NCBI RefSeq assembly: GCF_002608075.1
Contig: NZ_LAHA01000004.1
Span: 328,051-392,050, forward strand
Direction: 5' to 3'
DNA: 64,000 nt
From: Nostoc linckia z4
Lineage (GTDB): Bacteria > Cyanobacteriota > Cyanobacteriia > Cyanobacteriales > Nostocaceae
Part shown: positions 52,284 through 60,200 of the stretch, one piece after another
Layout of the letters: every line of letters starts with the position of its first letter
Numbering within the stretch: the first letter of the stretch is position 1
Position numbers and translations under genes: made by a program
The notes under the pieces: generated by a model
Told to the model about the DNA's origin: nothing
Database searches by the model: none
The model's input: only the letters and a program-made list of their open reading frames with translations

Positions 52284-52485
52284 TCAACCTAAAACTTTTG
52301 TACCTGGTAACTTGAATTTTTTATCAACACAAACTGGGGGAAAGCACGAGTACAGTTTAGATAGAGTACCTAAAATGATTACTTTTACTATTGAAAATCG
52401 TTGTGGTAAAAACCATAGACACTTTAATTACTTTAGTCCTAGCCAGAATCTTTACTCTCCTCCCCAACTACCTCACCCTGCTTAA
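52276..52485 (+). CDS. Hypothetical small protein
   Basis: 69 residues, overlapping the end of the membrane protein by 8 bases and the start of the next gene by 95. No family recognised; the large overlap with the next frame makes either this end or that start uncertain. Confidence 0.35.
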   Translation: MNNQPKTFVPGNLNFLSTQTGGKHEYSLDRVPKMITFTIENRCGKNHRHFNYFSPSQNLYSPPQLPHPA

Positions 52486-53128
52486 AAAATTAGAGGTTGG
52501 CGTATTCTTCTTTTGTTGGCGCTGCCACCGCGAAGCTAAAGCAATGCCATTTCACCAAGCAAGACTTTACGGAGATTTAGATTTAGCAGACATATTAAAA
52601 GAGCAAGCGTTATCTGAATATGGTCACGCCCAGGTGTTTTGCCAACTCACTGGCAGTAAGCTGAATATGTCCGGCGCTGGACTAATGAGCCGCGAGGAGA
52701 AAGCAGCTTTTGATTGGGGTTGCGTCAACTGGGATTCTTCTGGTGAATCCTACCAAGCTGACGGCATGAGTACCCGATACTTATCAGCGAAAATCTTCTT
52801 TGGTTTTCGCACTGCTAATTCTTACGACTGGCGCGATCGGATAGCATTCATGTACGTCTTGGAAGAATTTCAAAGCTGTTTTTACAAGCAGTTGCTAAAG
52901 TTTGTTCCAGGAGAAGTTCAAAAAGAATTGGTTCCAATCGCAGATTGCGAAGAAGCTCACGCCATCAATCTCTATGCTCTCCTGTGGAATTTAGCGGGAG
53001 TTGAGGGGAGGCAGAAGTTAGTATTTTGGTGGCGCGTTCGCAAATATTTAGGTTTGATTTGTTGTCCGATTGATGCACTGTACTATTTGATTAAACACGC
53101 GATCGCGCAAATCAAACGCGCGATCTGA
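52391..53128 (+). CDS. Ferritin-like di-iron candidate
   Basis: 245 residues. Hydrophobic N-terminus, then FCWRCHREAKAMPFHQ, KEQALSEYGHAQVF, VLEEFQSCF and DCEEAHAINL. E-x-x-H pairs in successive helices (EYGHA, EEAHA) with a middle Glu resemble the four-helix di-iron site of ferritin-like or MiaE-like enzymes. The real start may be later (for example the Met of MPFHQAR). Confidence 0.5.
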   Translation: MKIVVVKTIDTLITLVLARIFTLLPNYLTLLKKLEVGVFFFCWRCHREAKAMPFHQARLYGDLDLADILKEQALSEYGHAQVFCQLTGSKLNMSGAGLMSREEKAAFDWGCVNWDSSGESYQADGMSTRYLSAKIFFGFRTANSYDWRDRIAFMYVLEEFQSCFYKQLLKFVPGEVQKELVPIADCEEAHAINLYALLWNLAGVEGRQKLVFWWRVRKYLGLICCPIDALYYLIKHAIAQIKRAI

Positions 53129-53218
53129 ATACGAAATACGCTCCCCTTATAAGGGTTTTGACCAATGCTAAAACTTCTTGCTGAACTTTTTTGATATTAA
53201 AACCACTATCCAAAATTA

Positions 53219-53251
53219 CAGCGTTCTTGTCCGTCTTGAACAAGAACGCTG
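53219..53251. terminator. Bidirectional terminator
   Basis: CAGCGTTCTTGT / ACAAGAACGCTG, perfect 12-bp stem with 9-base loop, between convergent genes. On the minus strand it is followed by TAATTTTGG. Confidence 0.75.
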
Positions 53252-53258
53252 CTTGGTT

Positions 53259-55697
53259 TCAATTAGCCTCTAGCCTTTCCGGATGTCTTGCGTTCCAAAC
53301 ATCCATAGTTACCTTCATTAAGGCATCTAGATGCTCATCCGTTAAAGGATTGGTTTTATCTTCACATGCCCATTTGATAGCCGAAACTAATTCCTTGGGT
53401 GAGAGATACCGCATACCCTTGGCTATTTCTATCGCTACAGTTGTCGAAGATTCGGTGTCAGTATGCTCCGAGCGTAGCTCTGGCGACTCCGAGCGTAGCT
53501 GAATAACGTTGCTTGGACGCGGCTCCTCATTAGATGTTTGCAAGCTAGGCGATGCTTCTTCATTGGGGTCGAAGCCTTCATTCCGCGGAGCCTCTGGTAA
53601 AACCCCGCCATCATAAGTCTTGCCCAATCCAAATTGCCTACCGGGTTTTTTAGAGTTTTGCATTTGTTCGAGCTTCAACTTAGCAGCTTCCGGATCTGCT
53701 GGTATCAGGTCGCACAAATACACATTATCGCTTTCCTTGCCTTCGCTGGCTTCGTCGAATCGAATTACAGCGATAGATTTGTCCACAGAAACTACCACCC
53801 CCAAAGCCTCGGCATGATGCGAAGCTCGTTGAGATACTTTGATTCTTTCTCCAAGCGCGGGCTTCCACGCTTGAGGTTTTTGTTTTGCCTCGGCATCCTG
53901 GATAGCCCAGCAGGCCGCTGTATATGCTGCGTGAACCGATTTCTTATTTAGCAGTTCGCGTAGCGCATGGGCATTTTCAGGCTCAGACTCTTGCAAAGAT
54001 TCGATAACTGTCAGTACTTTGTCGGCTTTTTGAAGGTTTTTGCCGCTTCCTAGACCAACACGATTGGCCACAATATCTCTAGCTTGCCCTTTATCAGAAC
54101 CAGGAAAATTTTCCTGGTTCTCTGAAGACCCTTTTCTAGATCTAGCCTTATAGGATTCTATAGGAAGCCAGAATCTTGCCTCCCTGACCTTTTGCTCTAC
54201 TGTCTTCTCCCGTACAGCATTGTCCAGAAGTAGTGCTTCTAAGATTGATTCCTCATCAGGAAATTCTCGCACTTCTACCATTAAGCGCTTGACGTTCTTT
54301 TTCTTAGCCGTTCTTAGTCGGCGGTTACCTCCAACTACGTCCCCGTTGGGAGTGACGAGCAACGGTTTAATCCAACCGCTGCTTTCAATCATTTCTTCAA
54401 GAGCAGTATCGTCCTCCTCTTCCCCGTAGATTTTGGAATTGATGGGGTGCGATCGCAAATCTGAAATTGAAACTTCGTGGAAGCCTAATGGTAACAGCGG
54501 TCTAACTTCTTCAACTCCTATCGGCTCATCTAAAGAAGCTTCGGGGTTTTGGACAATAACATCTTCCTCGCCGCGATGCAGATATTCAAACAAGGGGGGT
54601 AACGTTTCTAAGGTAAAACCGCTTTCTTCTGTTACGGTGCCGTTATCCCACATCACGGTCGCACGGAGGGAACCATTACTAAAAACATATTCTGCAATGC
54701 TGCCAAACTTATCTCCCTTGCTGATGCGATCGCCTTTTGCTGGACACAAAACCAATGCCTCTTCTTCGGTTTGGCAGATAGGAGTAATCAGCCAGTGAGT
54801 TGTAACTTCAAGTTTGAGTCTTTGGCTTGCAGCATATTCTTGGGCATCTTTTATTAGATATTCAGCTGCTTCAAACTCGGTAACTGCTGCTGCTACAACA
54901 AGCATATTTAATAACTTATTGGTAGCAAATGCATTGACTTTCATTGCAGCAATTGGCGGTTCTACGGGTACTGATAACTCCCATAAATACTCCAAAGGCG
55001 AGCGCGAATCTGATTGATTTTCTGATTGCCTGAGATGCTGTTTTAGAGCTTCAATCATCAACTTATTATCGGCGCAATGCCGTCTAATCCATTGCAGAGC
55101 TAAAACTAAAGTATTCTTGTTGGCTCTAGCTAAAGATGCTTGAGTATTGATTCTGGTATCGGCATCACAGCTTCCCGTACTAGCGCCAACAAGCCAATCA
55201 AAATCCCATCTATCGAAGTCTTTAGCTAAATACCATTCGCTACGAGGAAATCTAGATTCATCGCTTACTTTTATCCAACCACGAGCTTGTAATTGACTGA
55301 TTTTATCTAGCCGATAACCAACATTTTTGTCGTTCTTCTTCTTAGCAACCCAAACAATATCCCCGACTTTAGCAGTCCCAGAATTAGCAAATTCATCTAT
55401 CTTTAGTAATCGTGGTTCCTCCGGAATCGGTACGGCTTCTCCCCAGGAAACAAAAACTGTCGGCTGATTGCCTAGAGTTTTTTCAGTGACCTTCCCAATA
55501 TTTAAATTATTCTGTTTATTGACCCAATCTCCAACTACCAGCTTTTCAAATGACTCCACGTTTGCAATGCGATCGCGCAAAGAATTCAACCTTCTATCTA
55601 AAGATTGTTTTTCTTTAATAGGAAGATTTGGATTAGCGCTTAGGGCGTTAGTTAGTTCTTCCTCTTGTTTTTGCAAGACTAATAGATCGGCAACCAT
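53259..55697 (-). CDS. Large ParB-like protein
   Basis: 812 residues. Residues ~1-420 are of unknown fold with several small beta segments (GDWVNKQNNLNIGKV, GDIVWVAKKKN). Around 425-540 is a ParB/Srx domain (VSISDLRSHPINSK, VVGGNRRLRTAKK), then a helical domain. A palindrome copy adds ENQENFPGSDKG after the ParB domain. The canonical GxHR is GGNRR here. Perhaps a regulator or nuclease scaffold; not a typical partition ParB because of size and missing ParA. Confidence 0.7.
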   Translation of the reverse strand: MVADLLVLQKQEEELTNALSANPNLPIKEKQSLDRRLNSLRDRIANVESFEKLVVGDWVNKQNNLNIGKVTEKTLGNQPTVFVSWGEAVPIPEEPRLLKIDEFANSGTAKVGDIVWVAKKKNDKNVGYRLDKISQLQARGWIKVSDESRFPRSEWYLAKDFDRWDFDWLVGASTGSCDADTRINTQASLARANKNTLVLALQWIRRHCADNKLMIEALKQHLRQSENQSDSRSPLEYLWELSVPVEPPIAAMKVNAFATNKLLNMLVVAAAVTEFEAAEYLIKDAQEYAASQRLKLEVTTHWLITPICQTEEEALVLCPAKGDRISKGDKFGSIAEYVFSNGSLRATVMWDNGTVTEESGFTLETLPPLFEYLHRGEEDVIVQNPEASLDEPIGVEEVRPLLPLGFHEVSISDLRSHPINSKIYGEEEDDTALEEMIESSGWIKPLLVTPNGDVVGGNRRLRTAKKKNVKRLMVEVREFPDEESILEALLLDNAVREKTVEQKVREARFWLPIESYKARSRKGSSENQENFPGSDKGQARDIVANRVGLGSGKNLQKADKVLTVIESLQESEPENAHALRELLNKKSVHAAYTAACWAIQDAEAKQKPQAWKPALGERIKVSQRASHHAEALGVVVSVDKSIAVIRFDEASEGKESDNVYLCDLIPADPEAAKLKLEQMQNSKKPGRQFGLGKTYDGGVLPEAPRNEGFDPNEEASPSLQTSNEEPRPSNVIQLRSESPELRSEHTDTESSTTVAIEIAKGMRYLSPKELVSAIKWACEDKTNPLTDEHLDALMKVTMDVWNARHPERLEAN
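54097..54120. repeat. Element palindrome, copy 7
   Basis: CCAGGAAAATTTTCCTGG (54100-54117) with GAA/TTC flanks giving a 24-bp palindrome, in frame inside the large ParB-like gene. Confidence 0.9.
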
Positions 55698-55740
55698 TTT
55701 ATTCTCCTTGATTCACGTAAAACTGTTATTTGATAGCTAA

Positions 55741-55958
55741 CAATTCGTTTGTTTTTTTGATGACATTGCACTAGTAAGTAGAACGTTTTCTATGTAACCA
55801 GTAAAAAATTACAACCCTTGCGTTTAGAGTTTGCAAGGGCTGTACAAATTAAACAGAGGACATAAGTGTTGTAAAAAATGCAGATGAAAAACAACACTTT
55901 GTCTATTTTGTGATGTGAGAAAGATAGTGTATCTATCTAAAGGTTTTTGTGTCATAAT
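55741..55958. promoter_or_regulatory. Structured intergenic region
   Basis: Between the large ParB-like gene and the RNA candidate. CCCTTGC/GCAAGGG (55815-55839), AGTGTTGT/ACAACACT (55865-55898) and AGATAG/CTATCT (55922-55938) are inverted repeats. Probably holds the promoter of the leftward ParB-like gene and operators; no gene seen. Confidence 0.4.
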
Positions 55959-56135
55959 AGGGAGCGAAACACGAAAAAGAGGTGTTTGTAGCAAACACTT
56001 GTGGCAAATATTTCTTTTAAAGTTTTGGCATCAAAAATTGATGCTCGAACTCTATAGAATGCACTATTTAGTCTTGGCAGATGGTAGTGCGTTAGTTTTT
56101 CAAAAAGTAGTCTGTTGGCAGCAGGCTACTTTTTG
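55959..56135 (+). ncRNA. Candidate structured small RNA
   Basis: An extended -10 TGTCATAAT (55950-55958) would start transcription near 55965. Hairpins follow: GTGTTTG/CAAACAC (55982-55998), GCATCAA/TTGATGC (56028-56044) and an intrinsic terminator CAAAAAGTAGTCTG/CAGGCTACTTTTTG (56101-56135). An open frame across this DNA has no protein-like features. The region is in the regulatory end of the element. Confidence 0.4.
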
Positions 56136-56153
56136 GATTTGAAGGCTTATAAA

Positions 56154-56525
56154 TCATGCTGCCAATACCTCGGCTGCTCGATCTAGGCGATCTTTTAGCA
56201 TTTCAAGCTCTTGCTTGATTTGTAGTTTATAGCACTCCAAATATTTTTTTAAGCATTTATGAACTACCGTACTTTTAGTAAGGTGAGTTCGTGTCACCGT
56301 ATCCTGTAAAATACGTTTTGTTGGCTCATCGTATATATATACTGTTGTTGCCTTGCTGCGTCCCTCCTTGCAATTTCTTGTTTCTGATTGCAGGGAGCTT
56401 GCGAATTCTCGGATTGCCCTCCTTACTATTTCTTCAATGCTGACCCCCATTGCTGTAGCCGCAATTACAGCACTACTCATCGTTGCTGGGTCAGTGTTGT
56501 AACTTATAGACTCTTTGGATTTCAT
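56154..56525 (-). CDS. RHH-like DNA-binding protein
   Basis: 123 residues from ATG 56525; a longer frame runs into the operator region. Two ribbon-helix-helix-like segments: AMGVSIEEIVRRAIREFA and TTVYIYDEPTKRIL with LTKSTVVHKCLKKYL. It diverges from an XRE gene and overlaps operator-like repeats, so it is probably the second protein of a regulatory switch. Confidence 0.6.
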   Translation of the reverse strand: MKSKESISYNTDPATMSSAVIAATAMGVSIEEIVRRAIREFASSLQSETRNCKEGRSKATTVYIYDEPTKRILQDTVTRTHLTKSTVVHKCLKKYLECYKLQIKQELEMLKDRLDRAAEVLAA

Positions 56526-56655
56526 TGGATTTTGTAAGATGCAAATGCAACTTATACGAGTCATCCTAGCACTGTATTTTACAAGTTGCAAGGTTGCCTT
56601 GACTCGCTACAGTGACAAACTTTTCACTAAAGCGTATGGGCAACTTATACACGAG
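56499..56655. promoter_or_regulatory. Repeated GCAACTTATA operator sites
   Basis: GTAACTTATAGA (56499-56510), GCAACTTATACGAG (56547-56560), inverted GCAACTTGTA (56580-56589) and GCAACTTATACACGAG (56640-56655). Four related sites surround the divergent start region of the RHH and XRE genes. A TTGACT at 56599-56604 could be a rightward -35. Confidence 0.6.
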
Positions 56656-57109
56656 GACTGGATTAGAAAAATTGGCTCAAATAGTCAAGAACGCGCGAGG
56701 ATCTGACTCCGTGCGAAATTTCGCTAAAAAGGCTGGTATCAGTCACCGAACGGTTACACGATTAGAAGAAGCAGACCTTCAAGAGCCAGAGGTCACCACA
56801 TTACAAAAGATTGCCCCTTTGACTGGCTATACAAAAGAAGAACTGATTGCCATCCTGGAATCAAAGCCGCAAACCCCACAGGTGCGAGAGTATCGGGTAG
56901 CTGAGGATGTGCTTCCGATAATCAATCAACTTCCCGACCAAGAAGCAGCAAGGGTAGCACAGCATATTATTGCCCGCCTAGCTCGCCCTAGAGTGTCGTT
57001 GAATGGCGTCCCTGGCGAGGGGGTATCTTTGCACATGGAATTGATGAGTCAGCGCCAAGTAGCCGAATTGTTGCGAGCGATCGCGGAGAGAATCGACATT
57101 GATGAGTAG
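56636..57109 (+). CDS. XRE-family regulator
   Basis: 157 residues from ATG 56636 (a GTG 24 bases upstream is in frame). HTH: SVRNFAKKAGISHRTVTRLE, followed by LQKIAPLTGYTKEELI and a helical C-terminal half. Ends 75 bases before the tRNA-Cys fragment, so it is the outermost gene of the element. Likely a lysogeny or maintenance regulator acting at the repeats upstream. Confidence 0.7.
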   Translation: MGNLYTRTGLEKLAQIVKNARGSDSVRNFAKKAGISHRTVTRLEEADLQEPEVTTLQKIAPLTGYTKEELIAILESKPQTPQVREYRVAEDVLPIINQLPDQEAARVAQHIIARLARPRVSLNGVPGEGVSLHMELMSQRQVAELLRAIAERIDIDE

Positions 57110-57164
57110 TTGCTACAAAATTTGCTACGTTGTGGAATTGATTTTTGAAATAGCCTATCAGCAA

Positions 57165-57231
57165 AGGTTTTGCTAATGCTGTAGTGGTCTGCAAAACCTC
57201 CATCCAGCGGTTCAAATCCGCTTGCCGCCTT
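57165..57231 (+). other. tRNA-Cys(GCA) 3' fragment, attachment site
   Basis: 57184-57231 reads as the anticodon arm (GTGGT, loop CTGCAAA, ACCTC), variable loop, T arm (AGCGG TTCAAAT CCGCT) and 3' acceptor strand (TGCCGCC) of tRNA-Cys. The 5' acceptor and D arm are missing. AGGTTTTGC (57165-57173) and GCAAAACCT (57191-57199) form an inverted repeat around the anticodon loop, like the core site of a tyrosine integrase. Confidence 0.75.
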
Positions 57232-57259
57232 CAAGAATATCAAGCTTCAATTGCATTAC

Positions 57260-57293
57260 AGGGACGGGTTTGGCGCTCGTCCCTTCCTTTTTT
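57260..57293 (+). terminator. Terminator behind tRNA-Cys fragment
   Basis: AGGGACG / CGTCCCT with an 11-base loop, then TCCTTTTTT. Presumably the original terminator of the host tRNA gene, left on the distal side. Confidence 0.7.
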
Positions 57294-57341
57294 GGGGTAA
57301 AACTGGGGTAAATTCCAGCCTTTATATTTAATAATTTTGTT

Positions 57342-57404
57342 GGGTGGGCACTGTTTACTGATGCGAAAAACGTTGATTTTGTATACTTGTAGCAGTGCCC
57401 ACCC
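57342..57404. repeat. Inverted repeat pair, host side
   Basis: GGGTGGGCACTG (57342-57353) and CAGTGCCCACCC (57393-57404), perfect 12-bp arms with a 39-base loop. Typical dispersed cyanobacterial foldback repeat, possibly a small MITE-like element. Confidence 0.65.
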
Positions 57405-57431
57405 TATAGTTATGGCTTGAGACTCCCTTTA

Positions 57432-58736
57432 TTAAAATTCTGGAGCGATCGCCACACCATCAGTAAGATTCAGCAATCCGGAGATAATGATTTTATCTTC
57501 TGGTTGTAATCCTTCAATTACTTGATAATTATTACCTTTAATTTGACCGAGCTTGACTTGTTTTTTTCGAGCCACTTGCACAGACGCGCCTTGGGGAGAT
57601 GTTTGGGTTTCGACTACATAGACAAAAGTTTCTCCACCAACACGAGTCACTGCTGCGGTTGGAATTAAAATTCCAGGACGCTGATTCCAAATGACTCTCG
57701 CCCTCGCTAATTGATTTGCACGTACCTGACCATTAGAGTTATTAAAGAGTGCTTTAATTAGTATCCCTTGTGTTTCATCACTGCCATTGGGTGCAATGAA
57801 AAATACTCTAGTTCTACCTAACTTCTGACCCTGTGTATTCATAATCTCCATTGGCATTCCCTCACGCAATAGAGGTTTTCGCTGTGGAGGTACAGAAACT
57901 TTAACTTCTAAAGGTCGATTTTGCATTACAGTAACTAACGGTGTGGAAGTATTCACCAAATCACCCGCTTTTACCGAGATTTCGCCAACTGTACCAGCAA
58001 AGGGAGCAGTAATCTTCTCAAACTGGGGTTGCTGTTTTATATTTACATTGGCTTGTTGTAAAGATTTTTCAGCTTGTAAGATATTGGCTCGTTGGACTTC
58101 TATTCTAGAATCAATTGCATTGAGACTAGTTTTCGCAGCAGCAAGTCTATTAGCGTATATATTGCTAGCCTGTCGAGATACTGCTCCTTGCTGAGCCAGG
58201 TTGAAATATTTTTCGTACTCCTGCTGGCTGAGTTGCACATTAGCAACGTAAGATGCGCGTTCCGCCTCCAAAGATTGGAGTGCAGCGCGGGCGTTTGCTA
58301 GTTGTCCTAAAAATAGCTCAGATGGAGGATTAATTCTATTTTGTGCTTGTTGCGCTCTAGAGTCTACTTGGATAATTGCTGCTCCTTGTGTTACAGAATC
58401 TCCAGGTTTGACAAAGATTTGAGTGACTTGACCCTGAATTGCCGGTTTGAGGTTAATTGAGCGCTGGGACTCCAGGGTAGCAATAAAATCTGAACTTTCC
58501 TCAATAATCCCGCTTTGTACTGTGGATATTTTGACTCTTACCCCTTGAGGTTGAACATTAGCAGTTGAAGGTACTGAATTTTTTGGAGTTAGCAAACGCC
58601 AAACGAGACCTACTCCACCTCCTAGCAGTACTACAGCTAAAAATAACCAAAGCCACCGCCGTTTTTGTGGAGGTGGCTCAAATGAAGTTTGGGAAGAATT
58701 TTCTCCCAAATCAGTTTGAGGCTCTGGGGATGTCAT
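57432..58736 (-). CDS. RND efflux periplasmic adaptor
   Basis: 434 residues. Cytoplasmic start, one membrane helix (WLWLFLAVVLLGGGVGLVW) near residue 30, then the barrel-lipoyl-coiled-coil-barrel layout of HlyD/AcrA adaptors (IQGQVTQIFVKPGDSVTQG, then KITAPFAGTVGEISVKAGD). It links an RND pump to an outer-membrane channel. The pump gene is not downstream here, where the element boundary lies. Confidence 0.85.
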   Translation of the reverse strand: MTSPEPQTDLGENSSQTSFEPPPQKRRWLWLFLAVVLLGGGVGLVWRLLTPKNSVPSTANVQPQGVRVKISTVQSGIIEESSDFIATLESQRSINLKPAIQGQVTQIFVKPGDSVTQGAAIIQVDSRAQQAQNRINPPSELFLGQLANARAALQSLEAERASYVANVQLSQQEYEKYFNLAQQGAVSRQASNIYANRLAAAKTSLNAIDSRIEVQRANILQAEKSLQQANVNIKQQPQFEKITAPFAGTVGEISVKAGDLVNTSTPLVTVMQNRPLEVKVSVPPQRKPLLREGMPMEIMNTQGQKLGRTRVFFIAPNGSDETQGILIKALFNNSNGQVRANQLARARVIWNQRPGILIPTAAVTRVGGETFVYVVETQTSPQGASVQVARKKQVKLGQIKGNNYQVIEGLQPEDKIIISGLLNLTDGVAIAPEF

Positions 58737-58954
58737 GGCTGATAAGGAATTTAATGAACATCATGAATTAGAACTCAATCAAGATTTTATCTATTGAAAT
58801 TCCTGATTTGGCATTGGCGATCGCGGCAAATTATATATTTACCCAATCAAAATATACTGTTTTGATAATTGCATCTAAATCTATCTAAAGGTGAATGATA
58901 TATTTTGGGAAATCGTTTATGGACTGATGACTGATAACTGTTGACTGATGACTA

Positions 58955-59941
58955 TTAATTTTTAATTTTTCCTTTTTCCTTTTTGGTTGGTTGTTGATGT
59001 GAATTATTTAACATGGAAGATAACAACATTTGTTCAAAGGCTTTGGAAAGAGCAGTTTGAAAACGCTGACGGTGTTTGAGTTTGAAAAAGGGTCGAACTA
59101 TTTCGACGATGGTAGTTTCTTTTTCTCTGTTATCAATAACTTTAATTGAGCGTAGAGTTCCAAGCTGGATTTCTTTTTTGACCATCAACTCAGAAATTCC
59201 AGTTGCGCCTACGCCGTTTTCAATGGCTGCTTTTGCCATTTCGCCACTGGTGAAGACCAAAATTACATTCAGTTCGCTGAGGTTGATTCCCCAATTGAGC
59301 AACGCTTCCTCAAATCTTTGTTGAGTTCCAGATTCCGGTACTCGCATCACCCAAGGAGTTTCAGTCAGTTGGCTTAACTGAATTTCTCCCTGCTCAAACC
59401 AAGGATGTTTTTCACCTACGACAATTAGTAAGCGATCGCTCCCCACAATTTCGTACTCTAGAGTAGTTTGAAGTGCTGGCTTTACATCTCCTTCCACTAA
59501 ACCCAAATCAAATTGTCCCATTGCTGTCCCGACACAAATTGTTTCGGCATTGGCAAGGGTACAGTCAATTTGAATACCAGGATATCGGCTTTTGAACTCA
59601 CTAATCTTGCTTGGTAGCCAATAATTACCAATTGTCAGACTTGAGCCTAATTTCAATTCACCCCGTTGTAGATTATTCAATTCCCGCAATCCCCTTTCAG
59701 TCAAGGAGACTTGATCGAGGATTTTCTGAGCCTCCACTTGCAGTAACTTACCAGCCTCAGCAATTTCAATGTGACGACCAATTCGATGGAACAACTTGAC
59801 TCCGTATTCTTGCTCTAAGTTCTGAATAGCTGCACTGACGGCAGGTTGTGTAATATAAAGTTCTTCTGCTGCCCTGGTAAAGTGTAAGTGCTGCGCCACA
59901 GCCAGAAATATTTTTAGCTGCTCAAGCGTCATTCCTGCCAT
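58955..59941 (-). CDS. LysR-family regulator
   Basis: 328 residues. N-terminal wHTH (TLEQLKIFLAVAQHLHFTRA, then ITQPAVSAAIQNLE) and a substrate-binding domain (LKLGSSLTIGNYWLP onward), close to CysB/CbbR-type regulators of cyanobacteria. It diverges from the CadD-type transporter gene, so it may control it; effector unknown. Confidence 0.85.
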   Translation of the reverse strand: MAGMTLEQLKIFLAVAQHLHFTRAAEELYITQPAVSAAIQNLEQEYGVKLFHRIGRHIEIAEAGKLLQVEAQKILDQVSLTERGLRELNNLQRGELKLGSSLTIGNYWLPSKISEFKSRYPGIQIDCTLANAETICVGTAMGQFDLGLVEGDVKPALQTTLEYEIVGSDRLLIVVGEKHPWFEQGEIQLSQLTETPWVMRVPESGTQQRFEEALLNWGINLSELNVILVFTSGEMAKAAIENGVGATGISELMVKKEIQLGTLRSIKVIDNREKETTIVEIVRPFFKLKHRQRFQTALSKAFEQMLLSSMLNNSHQQPTKKEKGKIKN

Positions 59942-60200
59942 TGATGGTATTCCTAAAAATTGGTGTGAAAGTTTGCATCACTTCCATTTATCATTTTGAC
60001 AAAAAAAAGCATTTGATTCTATCGTTTAGTTTGCTTAAAGTATAAATCAAAGCTTACTACGTAGTTATTGGTCGTTAGGAGTTAGGAGTTAGGAGTTAAG
60101 AGTTAGGAGTTAGGAGTTGGGAATTATACCAATTCTTATCTCCCACAATGCCCCATGCCCAATGCCCCATGCCCAATCCCCAAAATAAGGACTTTCACAG
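59942..60200. promoter_or_regulatory. Divergent intergenic region with heptamer repeats
   Basis: Between LysR and CadD genes. TTGACA (59996-60001) may be a rightward -35. GTTAGGA heptamers run 60074-60120 and CCCCATG/CCCAATG heptamers 60146-60182. No operator can be named with confidence. Confidence 0.5.

Noticed and set aside
55915..56142. 75-codon frame in the regulatory end
   Set aside because: Covered by several hairpins and a terminator, GTG start without ribosome site, no protein-like pattern; a small RNA is more likely.
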